Origin: JAKFWI01 sp031399165
GTDB lineage: Bacteria > Pseudomonadota > Alphaproteobacteria > Caulobacterales > Aquidulcibacteraceae
Reading direction: 5' to 3'
DNA length: 64,000 nt
Assembly (NCBI GenBank): GCA_031399165.1
Contig: JANNOO010000035.1
Location: 1 to 64,000 of the forward strand
Shown here: positions 16,747-25,231 of the stretch, one piece after another
Numbering within the stretch: position 1 is the first letter of the stretch
Layout of the letters: every line of letters begins with the position of its first letter
Position numbers and translations under genes: made by a program
Notes under the pieces: generated by a model
The model's database searches: none
What the model was told of the DNA's origin: nothing
Seen by the model: the letters and a program-made list of their open reading frames with translations, nothing else

Positions 16747-17388
16747 CTACACGGGCTTGAATGAGTTTAGGCGCAAACCATGGCTTCTGAACGCGCGATA
16801 AAACTCCGCGTCGCAGAATGTTTTGCTTGTCTGAGGCGTCGAAAATACATGTGCGTCGGCCGGAAGAAGCCCTTCATGCACAGCTACTTTCAACGTGCTC
16901 AGCGCAACATAAACGTCGACTCCATCGACGCCAGCCCCCATATCGACAACTAAGCCTGTTGACTTTTCGGCGTTTATGAAACTGCCGATGCGACGTGTAG
17001 CGCAGAGCCATCGAGGCTTCATGTCGATGCGCGTAGAGTCTTCAAATTCAAATGTTTCGCATTCCAAAAACTCAAATGCGAGAGGGTCGATTTGTTTTGA
17101 AAATTCGACAAATTCCGCTGACACAATCCACCAGGGGCCCAGGCGCTCAACGTCCAGTGGTGGTGGGCCAATTTCACGGCGATATTCCAGTTTCACTTTG
17201 CTCCTAAGTTCCGGAACGCCGCGCCCGCCAAAAAGAGAGCCGCGCCGGTAAATGCCAGGACTCTGAAAAACATCGTCGGTAGCAAACGTCAGACCCGAGC
17301 GGCCTTCCGAAGGCTGCATTACGTAGTAACGCGGTTCAGTCACCTGTGCATCACTCCCTACGGTGGCCCCTAACTCTTGATACCACAT
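16747..17388 (-). CDS. Imm11/DUF1629-like immunity protein candidate
   Basis: A 213-residue soluble protein. It opens with a YYVMQPS strand, has a central GPWWIVSAEFVEFSKQIDP segment resembling the DUF1629/Imm11 pattern, and a C-terminal ALSTLKV and FRSHGLRL region. The assignment rests on pattern memory and is not certain. The context supports it, because an AHH nuclease gene follows 10 bases downstream and Imm11-type proteins are known AHH partners. ATG 17388 lies five bases after the stop of the truncated HlyD gene, whose end GGGAGGGAG serves as ribosome site. The immunity-then-toxin order is unusual. Confidence 0.55.
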   Translation of the reverse strand: MWYQELGATVGSDAQVTEPRYYVMQPSEGRSGLTFATDDVFQSPGIYRRGSLFGGRGVPELRSKVKLEYRREIGPPPLDVERLGPWWIVSAEFVEFSKQIDPLAFEFLECETFEFEDSTRIDMKPRWLCATRRIGSFINAEKSTGLVVDMGAGVDGVDVYVALSTLKVAVHEGLLPADAHVFSTPQTSKTFCDAEFYRAFRSHGLRLNSFKPV

Positions 17389-17393
17389 GGCGA

Positions 17394-17970
17394 CTATCGC
17401 TCCCTCCCCGCCTCACTCACGCGCTTCGCCAGCGGGCTGAGCAAATATTCAATAATCCTTCGCTGCCCCGTCTTGATCTCCGCCGTCGCGGCGAGGCCGG
17501 GCTCAAGCTTCGTCATCCGCCCATCCACTCTGATCTCGGTTTGCGACAGCTTCACCTGCGCCGGATAAACCAACCCCAGCTTTTCATCCTGCACGCTGTC
17601 GCGGGAGATGCGTTCAACCTGGCCTTTGACGATGCCGTAGCGCGTGAACGGGAAGGCTTCGAGTTTCACCTCGACGCTCTGGCCTTCGCGGATGAAGCCG
17701 GCGTCCCGGGTGAGCACCATCGCTTCCACCATCAGCTCGCTATTCTTGGGCACAATCAGCAGCAAAGGATCAGCCGGTTTTACCACCGCGCCAATCGTAT
17801 GCACTTTCAGTTGTGCGACGACACCATCGATCGGTGACACTAATGTTGTCAGCGAAGCTTTATCCTCAGCCTTTTTTACTTCCTCAGCGCGCAGGCGATA
17901 ATTCGCATTGGCTTCGTTCAGCGCATCGAGCGTGGTGGCGGAAAAGCCGCTCTGCAATTTGGCGATGGAT
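17394..17970 (-). pseudogene. truncated HlyD-family secretion adaptor (C-terminal half)
   Basis: About 190 residues equal the C-terminal part of an HlyD/CyaD-type type I secretion adaptor of about 450 residues. They include LVSPIDGVVAQLKVHTIGAVV (lipoyl and beta-barrel region), the PKNSELMVEAMV stretch and the KTGQRRIIEYLLSPL terminus. The N-terminal anchor, coiled coil and half of the lipoyl domain are missing. The reading frame meets a stop exactly where the RAYT-type motif at 17971 begins. It differs clearly from the intact HlyD protein at 18298-19662, so it is the remnant of a second secretion system. Confidence 0.82.
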
Positions 17971-17992
17971 TAGGTATTGTGTCCCCGCATTC
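17971..17992 (+). repeat. RAYT-associated motif, copy 4, at HlyD breakpoint
   Basis: A full copy of TAGGTATTGTGTCCCCGCAT placed exactly at the 5' truncation point of the HlyD remnant. This suggests that motif-mediated deletion or insertion removed the upstream part. Confidence 0.8.
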
Positions 17993-18021
17993 ACGCCCCA
18001 TCCCCCTCGCTTCGCTCGGGA

Positions 18022-18042
18022 CCTTCCCCGTCGAGGGGAAGG
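18022..18042. repeat. perfect hairpin in intergenic patch
   Basis: CCTTCCCC-GTCGA-GGGGAAGG is an 8-bp perfect stem with a 5-base loop. With 18156-18177 it is one of two hairpins in the 327-base gene-free region 17971-18297, which otherwise holds only motif copies 4 and 5. It looks like a dispersed intergenic repeat rather than a terminator, since no T run follows. Confidence 0.6.
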
Positions 18043-18155
18043 ATGGAGCATCATTTTCCATGCGCACTTCTGCGTTCACGGGCTTTCGCTCCCTGTTGCG
18101 CGGGACGGGTAGGATTATAGGCGCGATGCAAACCCCGCCGGATAAGTTTGTGCTT

Positions 18156-18177
18156 TTCCTTTTCCCGCTTGGGAAAA
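18156..18177. repeat. second hairpin in intergenic patch
   Basis: CCTTTTCCC-GCTT-GGGAAAAGG is a 9-bp perfect stem with a 4-base loop, lying downstream of the minus-strand secretion operon (hlyD ends at 18298). It could act as a weak terminator for that operon or be a dispersed repeat. Confidence 0.55.
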
Positions 18178-18265
18178 GGCGGGGATAGCGGGCGTGCTAA
18201 CAAACACGACCCGCGCAAGGAGCGGACGCAGATCTCATCCGCGTGTTACTGTTTGCGCGCATTAA

Positions 18266-18286
18266 TTGGTAAGTGTCCCCGCATTC
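18266..18286 (+). repeat. RAYT-associated motif, copy 5 (diverged 5' part)
   Basis: TTGGTAAGTGTCCCCGCATTC shares the GTGTCCCCGCATTC core with copies 2 and 4. It ends 12 bases from the stop codon of the intact hlyD gene, so the rearranged region appears to stop right at this gene. Confidence 0.65.
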
Positions 18287-18297
18287 CCATTCCGCAT

Positions 18298-19662
18298 TTA
18301 CTGCTCGCGGAAAGAGCGCCACATCGCCTGGTTCAGCGGCTCGAGCAGATAGTCTAGCGCGGTGCGTTTACGCGTGACCGCGACCATCTCCGCGGGCAGG
18401 CCGGCGCTCATGCGCAATTGGCCGCCAGTCCAGAGTTTATCGGCCGGCGCCTCGACCTCGGCGAGAAAATAGGCCGCGCCGGTGTGTTCTTCGACCAGCC
18501 GGTCGGCGGAAACGGCGCGGATTACGCCGTGCAGGATCGGCATGCTTCGCCCGCTGAAGGCGGTCACTCTGATCTCCGCATTCTGGCCGATCCGGATGTC
18601 GTCAGCGTCTTCCGGCCGTACGCGGGCCTGCACCACCAGCGCCTTGCCGTCAGGCACAATATCCATCAGCCGCTCACCGGGCCGCACCACCCCGCCGACC
18701 GTATGCACGCTCAGACCAACCACCTTGCCCGACATCGGCGCGCGCAGGCGTGTACGCTCCAATTGCTGGCGAACCGCCGCCAATTGCGGCGCCACTTCCG
18801 CGAGACGAAGGCTCACCTGGCGAAGCTCTTCGGCGTCTTCCTTGCGCCGCGTGTTCTCCACGCCGGTGGACTGCATCCGCGTTTCGCCGATGCCTTGTTG
18901 GGCCTGCGCGATCGCCGACAGCAATTCGGCCTTGCGCCCGTCCAGCTCGGCAATATCGCTCTCGACCGCGCGCACGCGCGTCATCGGCACCAAGCCCTTT
19001 TCGAGCAATGTCTGCAGGCCGGCCAATTCATCAGCTTTCAGCTTTTGCCTGCGCTCGACGGCGGCGATTTCATCGTGGTGGCCTTGAATGCGCGCGCCGA
19101 GTTGCCCCTCGCGTTGGGACAGAACGCCGCGATCCGAGGACAGCGCCGCGCCGCGGGCGGCCAGTTCGCGCCGGTGACGCTCCAGGGCGGCCATTGCGGC
19201 GGCGTTTTCATCGGGCGTCATCGCCGCCCATTCGGGCGGGGGCGTGATCTTGTTTTGGCCGGCCGCCTCAGCCACCAGCCGGGCATGCTGGGCGCCCAGT
19301 TCAACCGATTGCGAAAATAGCGCCCGCTCCTGCGCCTGCATTTCGATTGCGGCGAGCTCGAGCAAAATGTCTCCCTGCTTAACCGTTTGTCCTTCGACCA
19401 CCGCGAGGCGCGAAACCACGCCGCCATCGCGATGTTGCACCGTCTGGCGCTCGCCCGACACGGTGACGACTGCCGGCGCAACCACCGCTGCATCGAGCGG
19501 CGCCACCGCAGCCCAACCGAGGAAAAAAACGAAGAACGCAAGAAACGCCGCGCCGCCAATTCGAATTTCGCTGCGCGCATCATGCTCGCCGGCCGCCGAT
19601 TGAGCGAAGAAGTGTTTGATCGCGCCGCCCGCGGCATAGATTCGTGCGAGAACCTTGTTCAC
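18298..19662 (-). CDS. HlyD-family type I secretion periplasmic adaptor (PrtE/PrsE-like)
   Basis: A 454-residue adaptor bridging the ABC transporter to an outer-membrane TolC. It has a cytoplasmic N-terminus (1-35), one membrane helix near 36-55 (GGAAFLAFFVFFLGWAAVAP), a first half-lipoyl segment (VQHRDGGVVSRLAVVEGQ), a long coiled coil (about 100-290, rich in Glu, Arg and Gln) and a second half-lipoyl plus beta-barrel region (LRAPMSGKVVGLSVHTVGG). The tail ALDYLLEPLNQAM is typical. Its start overlaps the ABC gene stop by ATGA. No tolC is in the window. The RTX protein at 33698-39913 is the plausible cargo. Confidence 0.93.
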   Translation of the reverse strand: MNKVLARIYAAGGAIKHFFAQSAAGEHDARSEIRIGGAAFLAFFVFFLGWAAVAPLDAAVVAPAVVTVSGERQTVQHRDGGVVSRLAVVEGQTVKQGDILLELAAIEMQAQERALFSQSVELGAQHARLVAEAAGQNKITPPPEWAAMTPDENAAAMAALERHRRELAARGAALSSDRGVLSQREGQLGARIQGHHDEIAAVERRQKLKADELAGLQTLLEKGLVPMTRVRAVESDIAELDGRKAELLSAIAQAQQGIGETRMQSTGVENTRRKEDAEELRQVSLRLAEVAPQLAAVRQQLERTRLRAPMSGKVVGLSVHTVGGVVRPGERLMDIVPDGKALVVQARVRPEDADDIRIGQNAEIRVTAFSGRSMPILHGVIRAVSADRLVEEHTGAAYFLAEVEAPADKLWTGGQLRMSAGLPAEMVAVTRKRTALDYLLEPLNQAMWRSFREQ

Positions 19663-21404
19663 CTGAGCGCCTCCTGTACGCGCACCGGCGTACGAACGGC
19701 CTCGGGCGAAAGCCGGCGCAACACGTCCTCCCGCGATCCGATCAATTCGATTTTGCCTTCGCGCATCACGGCGAGCCGGTCCATCGCCTCGATCAGACCG
19801 GCGCGATGCGCCACGACGATCACTGTGGCCCCGCGGGCGCGCGCGGCGCTGATCGCTTGAAACAGGGCCGCCTCTCCTTCCGCATCCTGGTGGGCGTTCG
19901 GCTCATCCAGGACCAGCAGCGCGGGACGCCCGAACAGCGCGCGTGCAAGGGCGATGCGCTGCGCCTGTCCCATGGAAAGGCCGCGCCCTTGCCCTTCCAG
20001 CAGCGTCTCGTAGCCGAGCGGCAGGCGCAGGATCATCTCATGCGCGCCGGCCGCCGTGGCGGCGGCGATTACGGCGCCGTCACCCGCGTCCGCCTTGGGC
20101 TGGAAGCGGCGGATATTGTCGGCGACGGTTCCGGCGAGGAGACCAACATCCTGGGGCAGATAGCCGACATGTGCGCCTAGTTGATCGCCGTCCCAATCGG
20201 TGAAATTCGCGGCGTCGAGGCGAACAAGGCCCGCGTCCGGCGTCAACGCGCCAGCGGCGATCCGCGCCAACGTGGATTTTCCGGCGCCGCTCGGCCCAAC
20301 AATGCCCAGCGCTTCACCGCGGCCCGCCACGAAGCTGATGTCGGCTAGGAGCAGACGTTGCCCGGCCGGCGCACGCAGCGAGACGCGCTCAAACCGCAAT
20401 TCGCCGCGCGGCGCCGGCAGGCTTGTGCGCTCAGGCGCGGGCGGGGAGCCGGCCAGGGCCTCGTTGACCGCCGCATAGTTGAGGCGCGCCTGACCGATTT
20501 GGCGCCAGGCCCCAACGATCTGCTCCAATGGCTGCAGCGCTCGAGACGCCAGGATCGAGCAGGCAATCAGCGCGCCCGGAGATATTTGACGCTCGACCGC
20601 CAGATAAGCGCCCACCGCCAGCGCCGCCGATTGCAACATCAACCGCAAAAACTTGGAAAAGCCCGCGTAATGCGCAATGCGGACTGCGCTGCGCACCGCG
20701 AGATCGTCAAGCGCGGCGCGGCCGGCCAGTTGCCGATCGATCAGGGCCCGGCGCATGCCGAGTGCGCGCGCGGCCTCCGCATTGGCAGCGTCCGCTTCCT
20801 GCGCGGCATGCACGCGCGGGGCCAGCTCAGCGCTTTGCTCCAGCATGCCGTGAACGGCCCGCTCGTTGCGCACGGCAAGCGCCAGCAACGCAGCGCCGCC
20901 AAGTGTCACGACAACGCCAACCAAAGGATGAATCAGGAAACAGGCGATCAGGTAAATAGGAGCCCAGGGCGCGTCCATCACCGCGCTTGCGGCAGGACCA
21001 GACAGCACCTGGCGCAGGGAATCGAAGGCGCGCAAAGCCAGCCGGGGCCGCGAATCGCGAACATCGCTGCGTAAGCCCGCTTCCAGCAAGCGCGGCGCCA
21101 GTTGGCGTTCCAGACGCGCCGAAATCCGCACCAACAGGCGCGACCTCATCGCATCGAGCGTCACGAGCGTGACCAGCGCGAACACCAGCACGACCGATAC
21201 GAGCGCCAACGTTCCCAACCCGCCCGTGGCCAAAACGCGGTCGTACACCTGCATCATGTAAATCGACGGCGCCAGATAAAGCAGGTTGACACCGGCGCTG
21301 AACACAATGGCCCATACGATCAGCACCCGGCTCAGCCGCAGGGCCGCCCGCAAGCCGTCGCCTTTTTCAGCCGTGACTACGCGTTCTGCCATTCCGGCCG
21401 CCAT
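19659..21404 (-). CDS. type I secretion ABC transporter (PrtD/PrsD-like)
   Basis: A 581-residue fused permease-ATPase. The membrane domain spans about residues 25-300 and lacks an N-terminal C39 peptidase domain, as in PrtD exporters of RTX proteins with uncleaved C-terminal signals. The nucleotide domain has Walker A GPSGAGKST (370-378), a Q-loop in YLPQDVGL, and Walker B LLVLDEPNAH (497-505). The signature LSMGQ (476-480) has Met where LSGGQ is usual. An in-frame Met5 is an alternative start. It is the first gene of a two-gene operon with the adaptor. Confidence 0.94.
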   Translation of the reverse strand: MAAGMAERVVTAEKGDGLRAALRLSRVLIVWAIVFSAGVNLLYLAPSIYMMQVYDRVLATGGLGTLALVSVVLVFALVTLVTLDAMRSRLLVRISARLERQLAPRLLEAGLRSDVRDSRPRLALRAFDSLRQVLSGPAASAVMDAPWAPIYLIACFLIHPLVGVVVTLGGAALLALAVRNERAVHGMLEQSAELAPRVHAAQEADAANAEAARALGMRRALIDRQLAGRAALDDLAVRSAVRIAHYAGFSKFLRLMLQSAALAVGAYLAVERQISPGALIACSILASRALQPLEQIVGAWRQIGQARLNYAAVNEALAGSPPAPERTSLPAPRGELRFERVSLRAPAGQRLLLADISFVAGRGEALGIVGPSGAGKSTLARIAAGALTPDAGLVRLDAANFTDWDGDQLGAHVGYLPQDVGLLAGTVADNIRRFQPKADAGDGAVIAAATAAGAHEMILRLPLGYETLLEGQGRGLSMGQAQRIALARALFGRPALLVLDEPNAHQDAEGEAALFQAISAARARGATVIVVAHRAGLIEAMDRLAVMREGKIELIGSREDVLRRLSPEAVRTPVRVQEALR

Positions 21405-21551
21405 CTGAAGCGAACATAAAGCGGGAAACGCTGTCCGCCTGGCTCTGATTTATCAATCGCCGCGGCGGCGCCGTATGCCTGGTTCACTCACTTGGCGAGC
21501 AATGACGAGAACGCAAGCCAGAGAAGTGACGCCGCAGGCCCCTGGAGCCAA

Positions 21552-22745
21552 TCAGGCGATTGATCCGTCCAGGCGCGCGCGGCGGAGCGCGGCATAACGC
21601 CACCGCAGTGCATTGGCGTAAGTTTCAAACGAAAAAAACAATTCGAATTTGCGCCGCGCCGCGCGGCCCATTTCCTGCGCTCGTTCGCGCGAGAGGCTGT
21701 CGAGTGCGCTGGCCAGCGCTTGGCCGTCGCAAGGCGGCGTGAGCAGGCCAGTGATCTGGTGATCGACCAGTTCGGGAAGCGCATCGACCTGGGACGCGAC
21801 CAGCGCCTTGCCCGCGCGCATCGCTTCAAGCGCTGTCAAGCCAAACCCCTCCCAGCGCGACGGCACGACCACAACGTCCGCCTCCAGGACAAGCGCCTGC
21901 GTTTCCTCCGGCGCCAGCCAGCCGAGCAGGCGCACGTTCGCGGGAACTGCATCAAGTTTGCCCGCGCGGTCGACCGCCGCAGCGCCAGCGACAAGGAATT
22001 CGATGCCGGGGCCGGCCAAGCGCGCGGCCTGCAGCAAGACATCAAAGCCCTTCTGACGATCCAGCCGCCCTACGAACGCAACGCGCAATGTTGCAGCATG
22101 GGAAAACCTGGCCGGCGCAGCGCGCGAGGCTTGGGCAGGCGTATCGGGGATTCTATTCGGCAGGCAGAACATCCGCTCGCCGCCGATACCGGCGCGCGCG
22201 CCGCATTGGTATTCGTGGTGTGAAATGCAGTGGATTGCATCGACGCGGCGTTGCAATGCCCATTCAACGCCCAGGCTCGCCCACCGCGACGCCAGCGACG
22301 TACGGCGTGAAAACGCCCATCCATGCGGACAATAAATCACCGACCGGCCGGTCAGCACCGCCGGGTTAACCATGACCCGGGCCACGAGGCCGGCGAAAAA
22401 GGAGTGCAAATGGACGATATCTGGCTGAAACGTCGCGATGACGTTTTCGATGCACTGCTTCAAGGCGCGCGCGGAAGCAAAATCACGGCCGGTCCGCTCG
22501 AAGCCGACGCACACGTCCGGCTCGGCGATGTAGCGCAGGTGATCGGAAGGCCCGATGACGCGCACGCCGCTACGCCCAAAATGCCCTATTTGGTCGGTCA
22601 ACACCGCGTTGATGTAGGACGCCGGCCCTCCGACAAGCGTTTCGGCGACATGCAAAACCCGGATCGGCTCTGCTTCAATTCCGTGGTCAACGACCCGATC
22701 GGAGGCCGCCGCTAAGGGCCACGCAGCCAGATTTACGGACTTCAC
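21552..22745 (-). CDS. glycosyltransferase family 4 protein
   Basis: A GT-B glycosyltransferase of about 397 residues. It begins near PIRVLHVAETLVGGPASYIN (the GT4 N-terminal glycine-rich turn) and has HLHSFFAGLVARV and PHGWAF in the acceptor domain. The nucleotide-sugar site VVVPSRWEGFGLTALEAMRAG near 295-315 carries the E-x7-E motif. GTG 22745 overlaps the stop of the upstream sugar transferase in a GTGA, so it is preferred over the upstream open frame. Together the two minus-strand genes should start and extend the lipid-linked repeat unit of the adjacent exopolysaccharide. Confidence 0.9.
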   Translation of the reverse strand: MKSVNLAAWPLAAASDRVVDHGIEAEPIRVLHVAETLVGGPASYINAVLTDQIGHFGRSGVRVIGPSDHLRYIAEPDVCVGFERTGRDFASARALKQCIENVIATFQPDIVHLHSFFAGLVARVMVNPAVLTGRSVIYCPHGWAFSRRTSLASRWASLGVEWALQRRVDAIHCISHHEYQCGARAGIGGERMFCLPNRIPDTPAQASRAAPARFSHAATLRVAFVGRLDRQKGFDVLLQAARLAGPGIEFLVAGAAAVDRAGKLDAVPANVRLLGWLAPEETQALVLEADVVVVPSRWEGFGLTALEAMRAGKALVASQVDALPELVDHQITGLLTPPCDGQALASALDSLSRERAQEMGRAARRKFELFFSFETYANALRWRYAALRRARLDGSIA

Positions 22746-23479
22746 CCCCGCCTCGCCATGAGGGTCTTGGCGATAATCTTCAAATCGAGCCAGAGCGACC
22801 AATTCCTGACGTAATCGAGATCGTGCTTCACACGTTCGCATACGCTTTCCACGTCCCGCGTTTCGCCGCGACTACCCGATACCTGCGCCAGGCCGGACAT
22901 TCCGGGCCGCGCGCATTGCCGCTGGACATAGTCGCCGGTTATCGTGGTGAACATCCGGTCGTGGGACACGGCGTGCGGCCGCGGACCGACCAGAGACATC
23001 TCTCCCTTCAGCACGTTCATGAGTTGAGGAAGTTCATCAATATTCGTCCGGCGCAGCAGCCGGCCCAGTGGAGTGACCCGGGGATCATCGGCGCCGGCCT
23101 GCGCAACGACATGTCCGTCGTCCATGCTTCTCATCGTGCGAAATTTCCAGATCAGGAAAGTCCTGCCGCGATAGCCTCCTCGCCGTTGAATGAACAACGC
23201 CGGACCAGGAGATTCCAAGCGGACCAGCAAGCCAACAAGCAGAAGCAGCGGCGCCAGTGCGACTAGACCGGCGGCGGCGGCGGCGGCGACATCGAACATC
23301 CGTTTTGGCGCTCCGCCGATCGGGCCGCGCGGCGTGACATGAACAGCGCGCGGCGGATGCACGTCGCGCAATGGCAGCACGCGCCGGGCGCCGCCCGCCG
23401 AGACGGCTGACGGCGTCACCTGCACCCGCGACGCCAAATTCTCCATGGACGTCATAAATGTGTCGGTTTTCATGCCCAT
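22742..23479 (-). CDS. initiating sugar transferase (polyprenyl-phosphate sugar phosphotransferase)
   Basis: A bacterial sugar transferase of the PssY/WcaJ C-terminal type. It has one membrane segment (FDVAAAAAAGLVALAPLLLL), then FIQRRGGYRGRTFLIWKFRTM, RRTNIDELPQLMNVLKGEMSLVGPRPH and RPGMSGLAQVSG, all signature stretches. It transfers the first sugar phosphate to undecaprenyl phosphate. The start is uncertain: the frame opens at 23536, and ATG 23479 or 23473 give a shorter N-terminus. It is divergent from the Crp-type regulator and the main polysaccharide operon. Confidence 0.9.
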   Translation of the reverse strand: MGMKTDTFMTSMENLASRVQVTPSAVSAGGARRVLPLRDVHPPRAVHVTPRGPIGGAPKRMFDVAAAAAAGLVALAPLLLLVGLLVRLESPGPALFIQRRGGYRGRTFLIWKFRTMRSMDDGHVVAQAGADDPRVTPLGRLLRRTNIDELPQLMNVLKGEMSLVGPRPHAVSHDRMFTTITGDYVQRQCARPGMSGLAQVSGSRGETRDVESVCERVKHDLDYVRNWSLWLDLKIIAKTLMARRG

Positions 23480-23893
23480 CGCCCGCGTTATGATGTGGAG
23501 CGTAAAATGGACTCCCTGGCCGCCAATGTGCGGCAAATCACAGTTGGCCCATTTTTATTTCGCGAATTGCAAAGATGACGCCAAGTTACGCTGCAAATGC
23601 GCTGTCGGGCGGGCGCCGGCCCACAGATGCCGAGACTGATCACCTCGAAAACAGCTTTAGTTATTGGCTTTGCATAGGCAGCGCGCTTTATGTTGCACGC
23701 GCGGGCGAAAACTTTGGCGCCTACTGGCGCGCGTGCGGTTTGGCACACCAACCAAGCGAATCAAATACAAAAAATCGACGGCTGTGAATAATCGGTAACT
23801 CGTGGTGCGCGAGGGGGGCCTTGCGGTGTTGACGTCAAATGTCAGCGACGCAAACGCCCAGTTTGAAGGCGTCACGCGCCAAAGGAACACGCC
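23480..23893. promoter_or_regulatory. divergent promoter region of polysaccharide locus, with TTGACGTCAA palindrome
   Basis: A gene-free stretch of about 414 bases (357 if the longer sugar-transferase start is used) separates the two divergent transcription units. It holds a perfect 10-bp palindrome, TTGACGTCAA, at 23829-23838, 55 bases before the regulator start. A site for the Crp/Fnr-family protein itself is possible but not shown. I see no small gene here. Confidence 0.5.
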
Positions 23894-24667
23894 GTGATCG
23901 CGCCGCGCCATTCTACCGCGACTAGTGCAACGCCGGATGCAGTGTCAATTCTGCGCGCGAGCCGCCTGCTTTCGGCCTTGCATGATGATCTTCTGCCGCA
24001 AGTGGAACGATACGGAGAGTTGCGAAGCTACCGCGCCGGCGAGGTCAGCCAGTTGGGCTGGGGCGCCGATGCAGCGGTTTATTTTGTGCTGCGCGGGGCG
24101 TTCCGCGTATCACGCATGACGGCGAATGGGCGGTTCGTGTCCATTCGCGCAGCTTTGGCCGGCGATCATTTCGGCGAAATCGAGGTGTTTACCCGCGAAC
24201 CTATCGCGCTGAACACGATCCATTGCGACCAAGCCGGCGCGTGTTACGTGGTGCCTGGGCCGAAATTCTGCGCCTTGCTTGCCGACTCGCCGCGGCTTGC
24301 AGAGGAAGTCGTGCGCGTGATCTCCGCGGAAGCTAATCGCCGGGCTGAGCGGATCTATGAGTTCATTACGCTGGATGTGCGATCGCGCCTGCTGGCGGAA
24401 CTTTCACGCTTGGCAGAGTCCGGACGCATAGACGGAATTGGCGCGCGAATAGAACCCGCGCCGACGCACGATATGCTCGCCACGCAAGTTGGCTCGAGCC
24501 GCGAGGGCGTAACCCGGCACCTTCTGGAATTTGCCCGCCGGGGACTGCTGAAGGTGCCCCGCCGCGGCGTTATCGACATTATCGACCGTGCCGCTCTACG
24601 CGCCGCACTCGCCAAAGAGTCCGGAGAATATGAGCCACACCCCGTTATGGCAGGAACAGGCTGGTGA
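23894..24667 (+). CDS. Crp/Fnr-family transcriptional regulator
   Basis: A 257-residue regulator with an N-terminal cyclic-nucleotide-type beta-roll (about 40-140, with VYFVLRGAFRVSR and GDHFGEIEVF), a dimer helix (AEEVVRVISAEANRRAERIYEF) and a C-terminal winged helix (THDMLATQVGSSREGVTRHLLEFARRG around 190-215). There are no Fnr cysteines for an iron-sulfur cluster. It leads the exopolysaccharide operon and overlaps the next gene by GTGA, so it very likely controls this locus and its own promoter. Confidence 0.92.
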   Translation: MIAPRHSTATSATPDAVSILRASRLLSALHDDLLPQVERYGELRSYRAGEVSQLGWGADAAVYFVLRGAFRVSRMTANGRFVSIRAALAGDHFGEIEVFTREPIALNTIHCDQAGACYVVPGPKFCALLADSPRLAEEVVRVISAEANRRAERIYEFITLDVRSRLLAELSRLAESGRIDGIGARIEPAPTHDMLATQVGSSREGVTRHLLEFARRGLLKVPRRGVIDIIDRAALRAALAKESGEYEPHPVMAGTGW

Positions 24668-25209
24668 ACGCGAAGATGATAACCGCCCTCAGCCGCGCGA
24701 TAATGCTAGCGGCCTGCATAGCGCTCGCGGCGCCAGCGCTGGCTCAGAACAACGCCGAATACCCGCTCGGTCCGGGCGACAAAATACGCGTAAGCGTATT
24801 CAACGAACCGGACCTGACACGGGATGTGCAGGTTAGCGCGGATGGGAAAATTACCTATCCGCTGATCGGAGAGATCAACGCCGACGGCAAGACCCTGCCA
24901 GCTTTGGCCGACAGCATCGCCGATGCGCTGAAAACCTATTTGCGCCAAGCCAGAGTCACGGCGGAGATCGTGGAATATCGGCCGTTCTCAATCATCGGCG
25001 AGGTCAAATCGCCCGGAAGCTACCCCTATTCGCCAAACCTGACGGTCATCGACGCGGTTGCGCGCGCGGGCGGTTTTTCTGACCGCGCGGCCAAGAAGAA
25101 GGTGTTCATCAGGCGGGCCAAGGAAGTCAATGAAGTCAAATATACGCTGTCGGATTCTACCCCGGTGCGCGCCGGAGATACGGTCCGCATCGGTGAGCGC
25201 TTGTTCTGA
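24664..25209 (+). CDS. polysaccharide export protein (Wza/GumB-like)
   Basis: A 181-residue export protein starting at GTG 24664, which overlaps the regulator stop (GTGA). An N-terminal signal ends near APALAQ; an LAAC sequence inside it could alternatively serve as a short lipobox. The polysaccharide-export domain has YPLGPGDKIRVSVF and VSADGKITYPLIGEI, and one SLBB domain has IIGEVKSPGSYPYSPNLTV and AVARAGGFS. It is shorter than E. coli Wza and resembles the GumB/ExoF type, forming the outer-membrane or periplasmic exit channel. Confidence 0.92.
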   Translation: MNAKMITALSRAIMLAACIALAAPALAQNNAEYPLGPGDKIRVSVFNEPDLTRDVQVSADGKITYPLIGEINADGKTLPALADSIADALKTYLRQARVTAEIVEYRPFSIIGEVKSPGSYPYSPNLTVIDAVARAGGFSDRAAKKKVFIRRAKEVNEVKYTLSDSTPVRAGDTVRIGERLF

Positions 25210-25231
25210 CCCTTCGCGGTGAGGTGTTGCG

